Source of the DNA: Serpens sp035306625
GTDB lineage: Bacteria > Pseudomonadota > Gammaproteobacteria > Pseudomonadales > Pseudomonadaceae
Assembly: GCA_035306625.1 (NCBI GenBank)
Contig: DATGNS010000156.1
Coordinates: 1-14,471, forward strand
DNA: 14,471 bases
Direction: 5' to 3'
Position numbers and translations under genes: made by a program. Position 1 is the stretch's first letter; the number at the start of each line of letters is the position of its first letter. Of this stretch, positions 1 to 5,795 are shown piece after piece. The notes under the pieces were generated by a model. The model did not search any database, had not been told where the DNA came from, and saw nothing but the letters and a program-made list of their open reading frames with translations.

Positions 1-27
1 GATTCGCCCCACCCAACCCAAGGACTG

Positions 28-40
28 GCCTGTTACAGGC
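28..40. repeat. 13-bp perfect palindrome near the window start
   Basis: GCCTGT-T-ACAGGC is an uninterrupted dyad with 6-bp arms around one base. It lies in the gene-free 258 nt ahead of the short-chain dehydrogenase. It could be an operator or the stem of a terminator for a gene left of the window. No T-run follows it, so an operator is slightly more likely. The rest of 1-258 holds a second weaker dyad, CGGAA-TG-TTCCG at 178-189, and nothing else I can support. Confidence 0.35.
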
Positions 41-258
41 GGGAACGCCATGCGACCCCGCCCGCGTGAACCGGGGTGTAACCCGATGCCGCGAATTGCA
101 TCACCCCAACGCAACGACCCGACGAAGGTAGGGGCATGGCCCGCCGCCGACTCCCCGATAAACAGTCCATGGCGAACCGGAATGTTCCGAACCGGCCGGT
201 GCAATCCACCCGCTGGAAAAGGCGTCGGTCGCCCCATGACCGTCAGAAGGGAGTTCAC

Positions 259-1020
259 ATGCACAACATCCTGATCACCGGCGCGGCCTCCGGCATCGGC
301 GCCGCCACGGCGCGGCTGTTCCACCGCAACGGCTGGAGCGTGGGCCTGCTGGACATCGATCGCAGCGCGCTGACCGGCCTGGTCGATGAACTGGGCGGCG
401 CCTGGCACCGGGTGCTGGATGTCACCGACGCCGAGGCGGTACGCGAGGCGGTGGCCGCGTTCTGCGCCGACCACGACGACCAGCTGCGCCTGCTGTTCAA
501 CGGCGCCGGCATCCTGCGCTGCGGGCCGTTCGCCGAAACGCCCCTGGAAGAGCATGCCCGCACCCTGAACATCAACGTGCTGGGCCTGCTGAACCTCTGC
601 CACGCGGCCTTCCCCTACCTCAAGCGCACCCCCAACGCCCAGGTGATCAACATGGGCTCGGCGTCGGCCCAGTACGGCGTGCCCACCATGGCCAGCTATT
701 CGGCCAGCAAGTTCGCCGTTCGCGGCCTGACCGAGGCCCTGGAGCTCGAGTGGCGCGAGCACGGCATCCGCGTCGGCGACCTGATGCCCCTGTTCGTGGC
801 AACCCCGATGGTCTCCACTCAGACCTTCACCCCGCCGGTGATGCGACGCCTCAGCGTCAAGCTGAGCGCCGAGCAGATCGCCCGGGCCGCCTGGCAGCAG
901 GCCCAGGATTCCCGGGTGCACCGCCCGGTGGGCTGGCAGTTCCGCCTGCTCTACCTGACCGGCCAGCTGAGCCCGGCCTGGATGAACCGACGGGTGATGG
1001 GCTGGTTGAGTCGGGCCTGA
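259..1020 (+). CDS. SDR-family NAD(P)-dependent oxidoreductase
   Basis: This is a classical short-chain dehydrogenase/reductase of 253 aa, the usual size for the family. The Rossmann glycine motif TGAASGIG is at residues 7-14. The NNAG-type motif appears as NGAG at 81-84, followed by the structural Asn in NINVLG near 106. The catalytic Ser is about 134 and the YSASK box gives Tyr147 and Lys151. Asp32 at the end of the second strand suggests NAD(H) rather than NADP(H). The start at 259 was chosen because AAGGGAG lies 5 nt upstream and the next 14 residues begin the fold directly; an in-frame ATG at 136 would add a basic, low-complexity tail with no ribosome site. The substrate cannot be read from sequence. 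It is cytosolic, and it is separated from the choline genes by 755 nt, so it is probably its own transcription unit. Confidence 0.9.
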   Translation: MHNILITGAASGIGAATARLFHRNGWSVGLLDIDRSALTGLVDELGGAWHRVLDVTDAEAVREAVAAFCADHDDQLRLLFNGAGILRCGPFAETPLEEHARTLNINVLGLLNLCHAAFPYLKRTPNAQVINMGSASAQYGVPTMASYSASKFAVRGLTEALELEWREHGIRVGDLMPLFVATPMVSTQTFTPPVMRRLSVKLSAEQIARAAWQQAQDSRVHRPVGWQFRLLYLTGQLSPAWMNRRVMGWLSRA

Positions 1021-1155
1021 ACGTCAGGCGCGGCAGGGAATCCTTATATTCCTCATGGGCAACACGAAATCGGTTGCACATCATTAAACCGCGCCTTTCG
1101 AATTTATTTTAAATCATGAAAAACAAGCACTTCACGGACCCTCAAGCACAACTTT

Positions 1156-1289
1156 AAAAGTTCAAAAAGGCAAACTTGAAACCCAGATCCCCAGTATTCT
1201 CTCCCACGCCTTTCGCCCCGGGCGGGCCGCTCCGGACCGCCCTTCCGGCAGGGCGAGCCCGCCACATCTGTCAATTTTTTTGAACTTTT
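1156..1289. repeat. 13-bp inverted repeat enclosing a nested GC-rich stem
   Basis: AAAAGTTCAAAAA at 1156-1168 is the exact reverse complement of TTTTTGAACTTTT at 1277-1289. Between them lies a nested structure: an outer 7-bp stem GGCGGGC/GCCCGCC (1221-1227 with 1257-1263) around a 6-bp hairpin CGCCCT/AGGGCG (1238-1243 with 1250-1255). A-tract, GC stem and T-tract together resemble an oversized bidirectional terminator that could end the dehydrogenase transcript. The T-run starts 12 nt after the GC stem, so this is not a textbook terminator. A small non-autonomous mobile element is the alternative; I see no target duplication. Confidence 0.45.
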
Positions 1290-1373
1290 TTCGATTCCGC
1301 CGTAGCCCCCATGATCACTGGCCCTCGGCGGGAGTATTCGGCTGGAAACCGCGCCCGGCGCGGCTTCCAAGGG

Positions 1374-1404
1374 TTGACCTGACCCATGAACCTTCTGCTA
1401 AGGT
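1374..1404 (+). promoter_or_regulatory. Candidate promoter with 19-nt spacer
   Basis: TTGACC (1374-1379) and TAAGGT (1399-1404) are separated by exactly 19 nt, two more than a normal sigma-70 promoter. That spacing and those boxes are typical of MerR-family-activated promoters, although the usual dyad centred in the spacer is not visible. A different dyad, GAACCTT-N5-AAGGTTC (1388-1406), covers the -10 box instead. If active, it would give the importer mRNA a leader of about 365 nt. This is pattern matching only. Confidence 0.3.
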
Positions 1405-1452
1405 TCTCCCGGCTCGATCGAATCGAGGTCCATTCCCCCTGTTTGCACAGGG
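1388..1452 (+). other. Three tandem perfect hairpins (candidate structured leader RNA)
   Basis: Three inverted repeats follow one another: GAACCTT/AAGGTTC (1388-1394, 1400-1406; 5-nt loop), CTCGAT/ATCGAG (1413-1418, 1422-1427; 3-nt loop) and CCCTGT/ACAGGG (1437-1442, 1447-1452; 4-nt loop). They are spaced by 6 and 9 nt. A fourth, imperfect stem (GCTC-c-GA with TCGAGC, 1464-1491) follows. The arrangement could be a leader RNA or a set of protein-binding dyads. It does not match a riboswitch that I recognise. Confidence 0.35.
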
Positions 1453-1616
1453 TGAAGTTTTCTGCTCCGAGCGTGCGGACCCGGATCGAGCACATAACGG
1501 CGTTAGTTATCGAACAATGAATAGCGCCCGAGGTTTTCATCAGTTCTGCCCGATCGAAGAATATTCGAAACATGGCAAGAAACATTGAAAACGGGAATTT
1601 CGAGGGAGCTGGAACA

Positions 1617-1760
1617 GTGGAGGAACACGGCCGCAAGTTCCGCACGTGCCGTGTGCTGTCGCCCAGCCCCATTCATCTCGCCCCCGCCAGCGGGCCGGCC
1701 TGTGCCGCGTTCCGCCGTCTGTCCATTGCCGCGCGCCAGGCCCTGGATGGGGGGAAATAG
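1617..1760 (+). CDS. Possible small ORF ahead of the importer operon (hypothetical)
   Basis: A GTG codon at 1617 has GGGAG about 9 nt upstream and opens a 47-residue frame ending in TAG at 1758-1760, just 15 nt before the cbcV start. An in-frame ATG at 1572 would give 62 aa but has no ribosome site. The peptide begins VEEHGRKFRTCRV and is rich in Ala, Pro, Arg and Ser. I recognise no domain, signal peptide or membrane segment. It may simply be an open frame by chance in GC-rich DNA, or a translated leader that affects the operon behind it. Low confidence that it is real. Confidence 0.15.
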   Translation: MEEHGRKFRTCRVLSPSPIHLAPASGPACAAFRRLSIAARQALDGGK

Positions 1761-1775
1761 CAAAGGAGCCTTTCC

Positions 1776-2978
1776 ATGCCAGAAGGCAAAATTGTCGTCG
1801 AACACCTGTACAAGGTCTTCGGCCCCGACCCGCAACAGGCCATCCGCCTCCTCGAGCAGGGCCTGGACAAGGATCGCATCCTGGCCGAGACCGGCAACGT
1901 GATCGGAGTCTGCGACGTCTCGTTCAGCGTCCAGGAAGGCGAGATCTTCGTGCTGATGGGCCTGTCCGGCTCCGGCAAATCCACCCTGATCCGCCTCATC
2001 AACCGCCTGGTGGAACCCACCGCCGGCGCCGTCTACATCGATGGCCAGGACATCTCCACCCTCCCCGAGGCCAAGCTGATCGAACTGCGCCGCCGCGACA
2101 TGAGCATGGTCTTCCAGTCCTTCGCGCTCATGCCCGGACGCACCGTGCTGGACAACGCGGCCTTCGGCCTGGAAGTGGCCGGCATGCCCCGCCCCGAACG
2201 CGAGGCCAAGGCCATGGCCGTGCTCGAACAGGTGGGTCTGGCCGGCTTCGCCGACAAGTTCCCCCACGAGCTGTCCGGCGGCATGCAGCAGCGTGTCGGA
2301 CTGGCACGCGCGCTGGCCGTGGACCCTTCGCTGATCATCATGGACGAGGCGTTCTCCGCCCTCGATCCGCTCAAGCGCCGCGAGATGCAGGACGTGCTGC
2401 TGGAACTGCAGCGCCAGCATCGGCGCACCATCCTGTTCGTCTCCCACGACATCGAAGAAGCCCTGCGCATCGGCACGCGCATCGGGATCATGGAAGGCGG
2501 CCGCCTCATCCAGGTCGGCACGCCGCAGGAACTGATCGACAACCCGGTCAACGACTATGTGCGGAACTTCTTCGATGCCGTGGATACCAGCCGCTACCTG
2601 ACCGCCGCGCAGCTGACCGGCGACGACGTGCCCATGTTCGTGCACAACGGCCAGGCGCCCCGGGCCGCCACCGTGTGCCGCCTGCTGGAGGAGCAGAACA
2701 AGGCCTTCGGCATCGTCGTCGACGAGGACAACCAGCTGCGCGGGCTGATCAGCCGCGAACAGGCGGCGCAGCTGGTCGAAGAGGACCAGACCGCGCGCCT
2801 GCGCACGGAGACGCTGCAGGAAGTCGAACCGGTGCCCGCCGATGCCCCGCTGGAGCAGGTGATCGAGCGCCTGGTGGAATGCCCCGGCCCGGTGCCGGTG
2901 GTCGATGAGGCCGGCCACTACTGCGGCGCCATCAGCAAGACCGCCGTGCTGAGCCAGCTCAAGGGGGGCCAGGCGTGA
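1776..2978 (+). CDS. cbcV: Choline/betaine ABC importer, ATP-binding subunit with CBS domains
   Basis: This is the ATPase of a ProV/OpuAA-type quaternary-amine importer, 400 aa, the normal length for this subfamily. Walker A is GLSGSGKST (62-70), the Q-loop Gln is 114, the ABC signature LSGGMQQR is at 166-173, Walker B LIIMDE at 186-191 and the switch His at 224. Residues from about 275 to the end form the paired CBS region that in OpuA-type systems senses ionic strength or nucleotides. The N-terminal stretch through about 45, with the family motif EVxxLYKxFG-like HLYKVFGPDP, is also typical. AAGGAG lies 7 nt before the ATG. Its stop overlaps the permease start, so the two are translationally coupled. 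The choline (rather than only betaine) assignment rests on the binding protein two genes downstream and the P. aeruginosa cbcVWX order. Confidence 0.93.
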   Translation: MPEGKIVVEHLYKVFGPDPQQAIRLLEQGLDKDRILAETGNVIGVCDVSFSVQEGEIFVLMGLSGSGKSTLIRLINRLVEPTAGAVYIDGQDISTLPEAKLIELRRRDMSMVFQSFALMPGRTVLDNAAFGLEVAGMPRPEREAKAMAVLEQVGLAGFADKFPHELSGGMQQRVGLARALAVDPSLIIMDEAFSALDPLKRREMQDVLLELQRQHRRTILFVSHDIEEALRIGTRIGIMEGGRLIQVGTPQELIDNPVNDYVRNFFDAVDTSRYLTAAQLTGDDVPMFVHNGQAPRAATVCRLLEEQNKAFGIVVDEDNQLRGLISREQAAQLVEEDQTARLRTETLQEVEPVPADAPLEQVIERLVECPGPVPVVDEAGHYCGAISKTAVLSQLKGGQA

Positions 2979-3886
2979 ACGACAAGACCCTCGACCTGGG
3001 CAGCTGGATCAACGACGCCGTGCAGGGCCTGCTGGACAACCACGGCGGCGCCTTCGACAGCGCCGGCCAGTTGGTGGCCGGCTTTTCCGAAGGCATCGAA
3101 CAGCTGCTGATGCTGCCGCCGGCCTGGCTGCTCATCGCCCTGTTCGTGGCCCTGGGCCTGTGGCGCATCGGCGTGCGCTTCGCGCTGTTCACCGCCGCGG
3201 CCTTCGTGCTGATCCTGCTCACCGGCTTCTGGGAGCAGACCCTGGTGACCCTCGGCCTGACCCTGTCCGCCACCCTGATCAGCCTGGTGCTCGGCGTGCC
3301 GCTGGGCATCTGGGCGGCACGCAGCGACCGGGTGGCCGCCACCATCCGCCCGGCGCTGGACTTCATGCAGACTATGCCGGCGTTCGTCTACCTGATCCCC
3401 GCCGCCATGCTGTTCGGTCTCGGCCGGGTGCCCGGCATCCTGGCCACGGTGATCTTCGCCATGCCGCCGGCGGTGCGCCTGACCAACCTGGGCATCCGCC
3501 AGGTCAATCGCGAACTGGTGGAGGCCGGCCAGGCCTTCGGCTGCAACCGCCGCCAGCTGCTGTTCAAGGTGCAGTTGCCCAACGCGCTGCCGTCGATCAT
3601 GGCCGGGGTCAACCAGACCATCATGATGGCCCTGTCGATGGTCATCATCGCTTCCATGGTCGGCGCCGGCGGCCTGGGCAACGACGTGCTCGCCAGCATC
3701 CAGCGCCTGGACATCGGCCTGGGCTTCGAAAGCGGCATGGCCGTGGTCCTGCTGGCCATCATCCTCGACCGCATCACCGAGAGCTTCGGTACCCCGCGTG
3801 CGCAACGCGGTGCCCTGCGCATCTGGTTCGACCGCCTGTTCCGCACCCGCTCTCCCTCCCTCGCCAAGACACAGGAACCGTCATGA
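2975..3886 (+). CDS. cbcW: Choline/betaine ABC importer, permease subunit
   Basis: This is an inner-membrane permease of the ProW/OpuAB/ChoW family, 303 aa. Hydrophobic segments are visible near 50-64, 67-84, 90-112, 130-150, 153-168, 208-230 and 254-266. The EAA loop that docks on the ATPase reads EAGQAFGCNRRQLLFK and on through LPNALP (183-206). It starts with GTG inside the cbcV stop (GTGA, 4-nt overlap), preceded by the G-rich AAGGGGGG. Its own stop overlaps the next gene's ATG in the same way. The N-terminal 45 residues are hydrophilic and the C-terminal tail is basic. It should form a dimer with two CbcV subunits and receive substrate from one or more periplasmic binding proteins. Confidence 0.93.
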   Translation: MNDKTLDLGSWINDAVQGLLDNHGGAFDSAGQLVAGFSEGIEQLLMLPPAWLLIALFVALGLWRIGVRFALFTAAAFVLILLTGFWEQTLVTLGLTLSATLISLVLGVPLGIWAARSDRVAATIRPALDFMQTMPAFVYLIPAAMLFGLGRVPGILATVIFAMPPAVRLTNLGIRQVNRELVEAGQAFGCNRRQLLFKVQLPNALPSIMAGVNQTIMMALSMVIIASMVGAGGLGNDVLASIQRLDIGLGFESGMAVVLLAIILDRITESFGTPRAQRGALRIWFDRLFRTRSPSLAKTQEPS

Positions 3887-4827
3887 GCATTCGCCGTACC
3901 CTGACCGGCGCCGCCCTGCTGTGCGCCGCCCTTGCCCAACCCGCCCTGGCCGCCGAGCCGGCCAGTTGCCAGCCCGTGCGCTTCGCCGAGATCGGCTGGG
4001 CCGACATCGCCGCCACCACCGGCATGGCCATGACCCTCACCGAGGGTCTGGGCTACAAGCCCCGCAAGGTGATGGCCTCGGTGCCGATCGCCTTCACCGG
4101 AGTGAAGAACGGCCAGATCGATGTCTTCCTCGGCTACTGGGCACCCTCCATGGACACCATCATCGAGCCCTTCCTGAAGGATGACGGCGTCAAGGTGCTG
4201 CCCACCCCCAACCTGGACGGCGCCAAGTACACCCTGGCGGTGCCGACCTACGCCGCCGAGGCCGGCCTGAAGAGCTTCCAGGACATCGCCCGCTTCAAGC
4301 AGGAGCTGGGCGGCCGTATCTACGGCATCGAGCCGGGCAACGACGGCAACCTGCTGATCCAGCGCATGATCGACAACAACGAATACGGCCTGGGCGACTT
4401 CCGCATGGTCGAGTCCAGCGAGGCCGGCATGCTGGTGCAGGTGCAGCGCGCCGTCCGCCAGAAGAAGCCGGTGGTGTTCCTCGGCTGGGCCCCGCATCCG
4501 ATGAACACCCAGTTCGACATCACCTACCTGGACGGCGGTGACGACGTCTTCGGCCCCGACCATGGCGCCGCCAAGGTGTTCACCGTGGTGACCCCCGACT
4601 ACGAGACGCGCTGCCCGAACATGGGCCGCCTGCTCAACAACCTGCAATTCGACGTCGAGCTGGAAAGCCAGCTGATGGAGAAGGTGCTGGAGAAGCAGGA
4701 CCCGCAGGTGGTCGCCCGCAACTGGCTGAAGGCCAACCCGGCCATCCTCGAGCGCTGGCTGGACGGCGTCACCACCTTCAACGGCGAGGACGGCCTGAGC
4801 GCCGTGCGCCGGCACATCGGTCTGTAA
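3883..4827 (+). CDS. cbcX: Periplasmic choline-binding protein (ChoX/CbcX type)
   Basis: A 314-aa exported solute-binding protein with a signal peptide (basic start, hydrophobic core, cleavage after ALA at about 23). It aligns by hand with the Sinorhizobium choline-binding protein ChoX. The aromatic cage and polar contacts that I remember for ChoX (Trp43, Asp45, Trp90, Tyr119, Asn156, Trp205) fall on Trp39, Asp41, Trp86, Tyr116, Asn153 and Trp202, with a constant offset of 3-4. Cys29 and Cys244 sit where ChoX has its disulphide. The Asp in GWADI contacts the choline hydroxyl in ChoX, which argues for choline over glycine betaine. The ATG overlaps the permease stop (ATGA). The ribosome site is ACAGGAA 5-6 nt upstream. 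Confidence 0.92.
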   Translation: MSIRRTLTGAALLCAALAQPALAAEPASCQPVRFAEIGWADIAATTGMAMTLTEGLGYKPRKVMASVPIAFTGVKNGQIDVFLGYWAPSMDTIIEPFLKDDGVKVLPTPNLDGAKYTLAVPTYAAEAGLKSFQDIARFKQELGGRIYGIEPGNDGNLLIQRMIDNNEYGLGDFRMVESSEAGMLVQVQRAVRQKKPVVFLGWAPHPMNTQFDITYLDGGDDVFGPDHGAAKVFTVVTPDYETRCPNMGRLLNNLQFDVELESQLMEKVLEKQDPQVVARNWLKANPAILERWLDGVTTFNGEDGLSAVRRHIGL

Positions 4828-4851
4828 GGCCGCCGACAAGGAGAAAGACAC

Positions 4852-5691
4852 ATGTTCAAGAAAATCCTGGGCACTGCTGCCCTGGCACTCGGCCTGAGCA
4901 CCGGCGCGCAGGCCGCCGACAAGCCCACCCTGACCTTCGGCTACGTCAACGGCTGGGACGAAAGCGTGGCCGCCGTTCACGTGGTGGCGGACATCCTGCA
5001 ACACAAGCTCGGCTACCCGGTGGAAATCAAGGCGGTGGAAGCCGCCATCATGTGGCAGGGCGTGGCCCGCGGTGACCTGGATGGCACCCTCTCCGCCTGG
5101 CTGCCGGCCACCCACGGCGAGTACTACGCCCGCCTGAAGGACAAGGTGGAGCTGGTCAACGTCAACTACGAGGGCGCGCGCATCGGCCTGGTGGTGCCCG
5201 ACTATGTGGAAGCGCGCACCATCGCCGACCTGAACAACCTGAAGAAGGCACTGCGCGGCCAGATCACCGGCATCGACGCCGGCGCCGGCGTCATGCGCCG
5301 CACCGAAGACGCCATCAAGGCCTACGACCTTGACCTCAACCTGATGCCCAGCTCCGGCGCGGCCATGACCGTCGCCCTGGCCCGCGCCATCCAGGCCGAG
5401 AAGCCCATCGTGGTCACCGGCTGGGTGCCGCACTGGAAGTTCGCCAAGTGGAACCTGCGCTTCCTCGAGGACCCCAGGCAGGTGTTCGGCGAGGCCGAGC
5501 AGGTGCACACCGCCATCAACCCGGGCCTGCATGCCAAGGCGCCCGAGGCGGCCGCCTTCCTGAAGAAATTCGCCTGGGGCGACCAGGAAGTGGGCGCGGT
5601 GATGCTGGCCATCCGCGAAGGCGCCAAGCCGGCCGACGCCGCCCGCACCTGGGTGGAGCAGAACCCGGAGAAGGTGGCGCAGTGGCTGTAG
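4852..5691 (+). CDS. Second periplasmic binding protein, probably glycine betaine (OpuAC/BetX-like)
   Basis: A 279-aa exported binding protein with a signal peptide ending AQA (residues 20-22). It belongs to the same superfamily as CbcX but is clearly a different subfamily. Tryptophans likely to build the cage are Trp35 (NGWDES), Trp83 (SAWLPATH) and Trp191 (GWVPHWKFAKW). The phrase GWVPHW-FAK-LRFLEDP is typical of OpuAC-type glycine betaine binders. The ChoX-type Asp and disulphide cysteines are absent. It lies 24 nt after cbcX with a strong AAGGAG, so it should be co-transcribed and use CbcVW. In P. aeruginosa the Cbc core borrows separately encoded binding proteins (BetX, CaiX); here one is built into the operon. 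Carnitine or another betaine cannot be excluded as ligand. Confidence 0.85.
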   Translation: MFKKILGTAALALGLSTGAQAADKPTLTFGYVNGWDESVAAVHVVADILQHKLGYPVEIKAVEAAIMWQGVARGDLDGTLSAWLPATHGEYYARLKDKVELVNVNYEGARIGLVVPDYVEARTIADLNNLKKALRGQITGIDAGAGVMRRTEDAIKAYDLDLNLMPSSGAAMTVALARAIQAEKPIVVTGWVPHWKFAKWNLRFLEDPRQVFGEAEQVHTAINPGLHAKAPEAAAFLKKFAWGDQEVGAVMLAIREGAKPADAARTWVEQNPEKVAQWL

Positions 5692-5717
5692 GGCCGGGCT
5701 GACCGCCTCCTGCCTTG

Positions 5718-5752
5718 CTCCTCTTCCCCGGCGCAGGCCGGGGGAAGAGGAG
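5718..5752 (+). terminator. 12-bp hairpin between importer operon and betB
   Basis: CTCCTCTTCCCC (5718-5729) pairs perfectly with GGGGAAGAGGAG (5741-5752), with two more G-C pairs in the 11-nt loop. No U-tract follows, so it may act as a weak or partial terminator, an mRNA processing boundary or a 3'-end stabiliser for the importer message. GCTCCT at 5717-5722 is also complementary to the betB ribosome site AGGAGC at 5786-5791, so an alternative fold is possible. Confidence 0.5.
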
Positions 5753-5795
5753 GAAGACAGCCTCCCCGCCTTTCATGTCCTTCCAAGGAGCCCCC

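Larger units (their letters stand above)
1021..1775. other. 755-nt intergenic region, AT-rich in part, with several dyads
   Basis: No convincing gene lies between the dehydrogenase and the importer operon. About 1090-1300 is visibly richer in A and T than its surroundings. From left to right the region holds a 13-bp inverted repeat around a GC-rich stem (1156-1289), a promoter-like element (1374-1404), three successive hairpins (1388-1452), a small palindrome at 1495-1505 (TAACG-G-CGTTA), a possible short ORF (1617-1760), and the importer ribosome site. The minus-strand open frames here look like shadows. The region is the natural place for the promoter and activator sites (GbdR-type in P. 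aeruginosa) of the importer, but I did not identify a GbdR site. Confidence 0.7.

Noticed and set aside
136..258. N-terminal extension of the short-chain dehydrogenase
   Set aside because: The extra 41 residues are basic and unlike the family, and the ATG at 259 has an excellent ribosome site and starts the Rossmann strand.
1021..1775. GbdR or BetI operator upstream of the importer
   Set aside because: I looked for a BetI-like TTGAACG dyad and a GbdR-type site but could not point to one with confidence. The TTGAAC at 1280-1285 belongs to the AT-rich inverted repeat.
1503..2918. 471-residue minus-strand frame covering the leader and cbcV
   Set aside because: Most of it is antisense to cbcV. 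The part in the intergenic region has no recognisable domain or ribosome site.
3388..5532. 714-residue open frame on the minus strand
   Set aside because: It runs antisense through cbcW, cbcX and the second binding protein. Its translation is His/Gly/Val-rich without any domain, the usual shadow of third-position GC bias.
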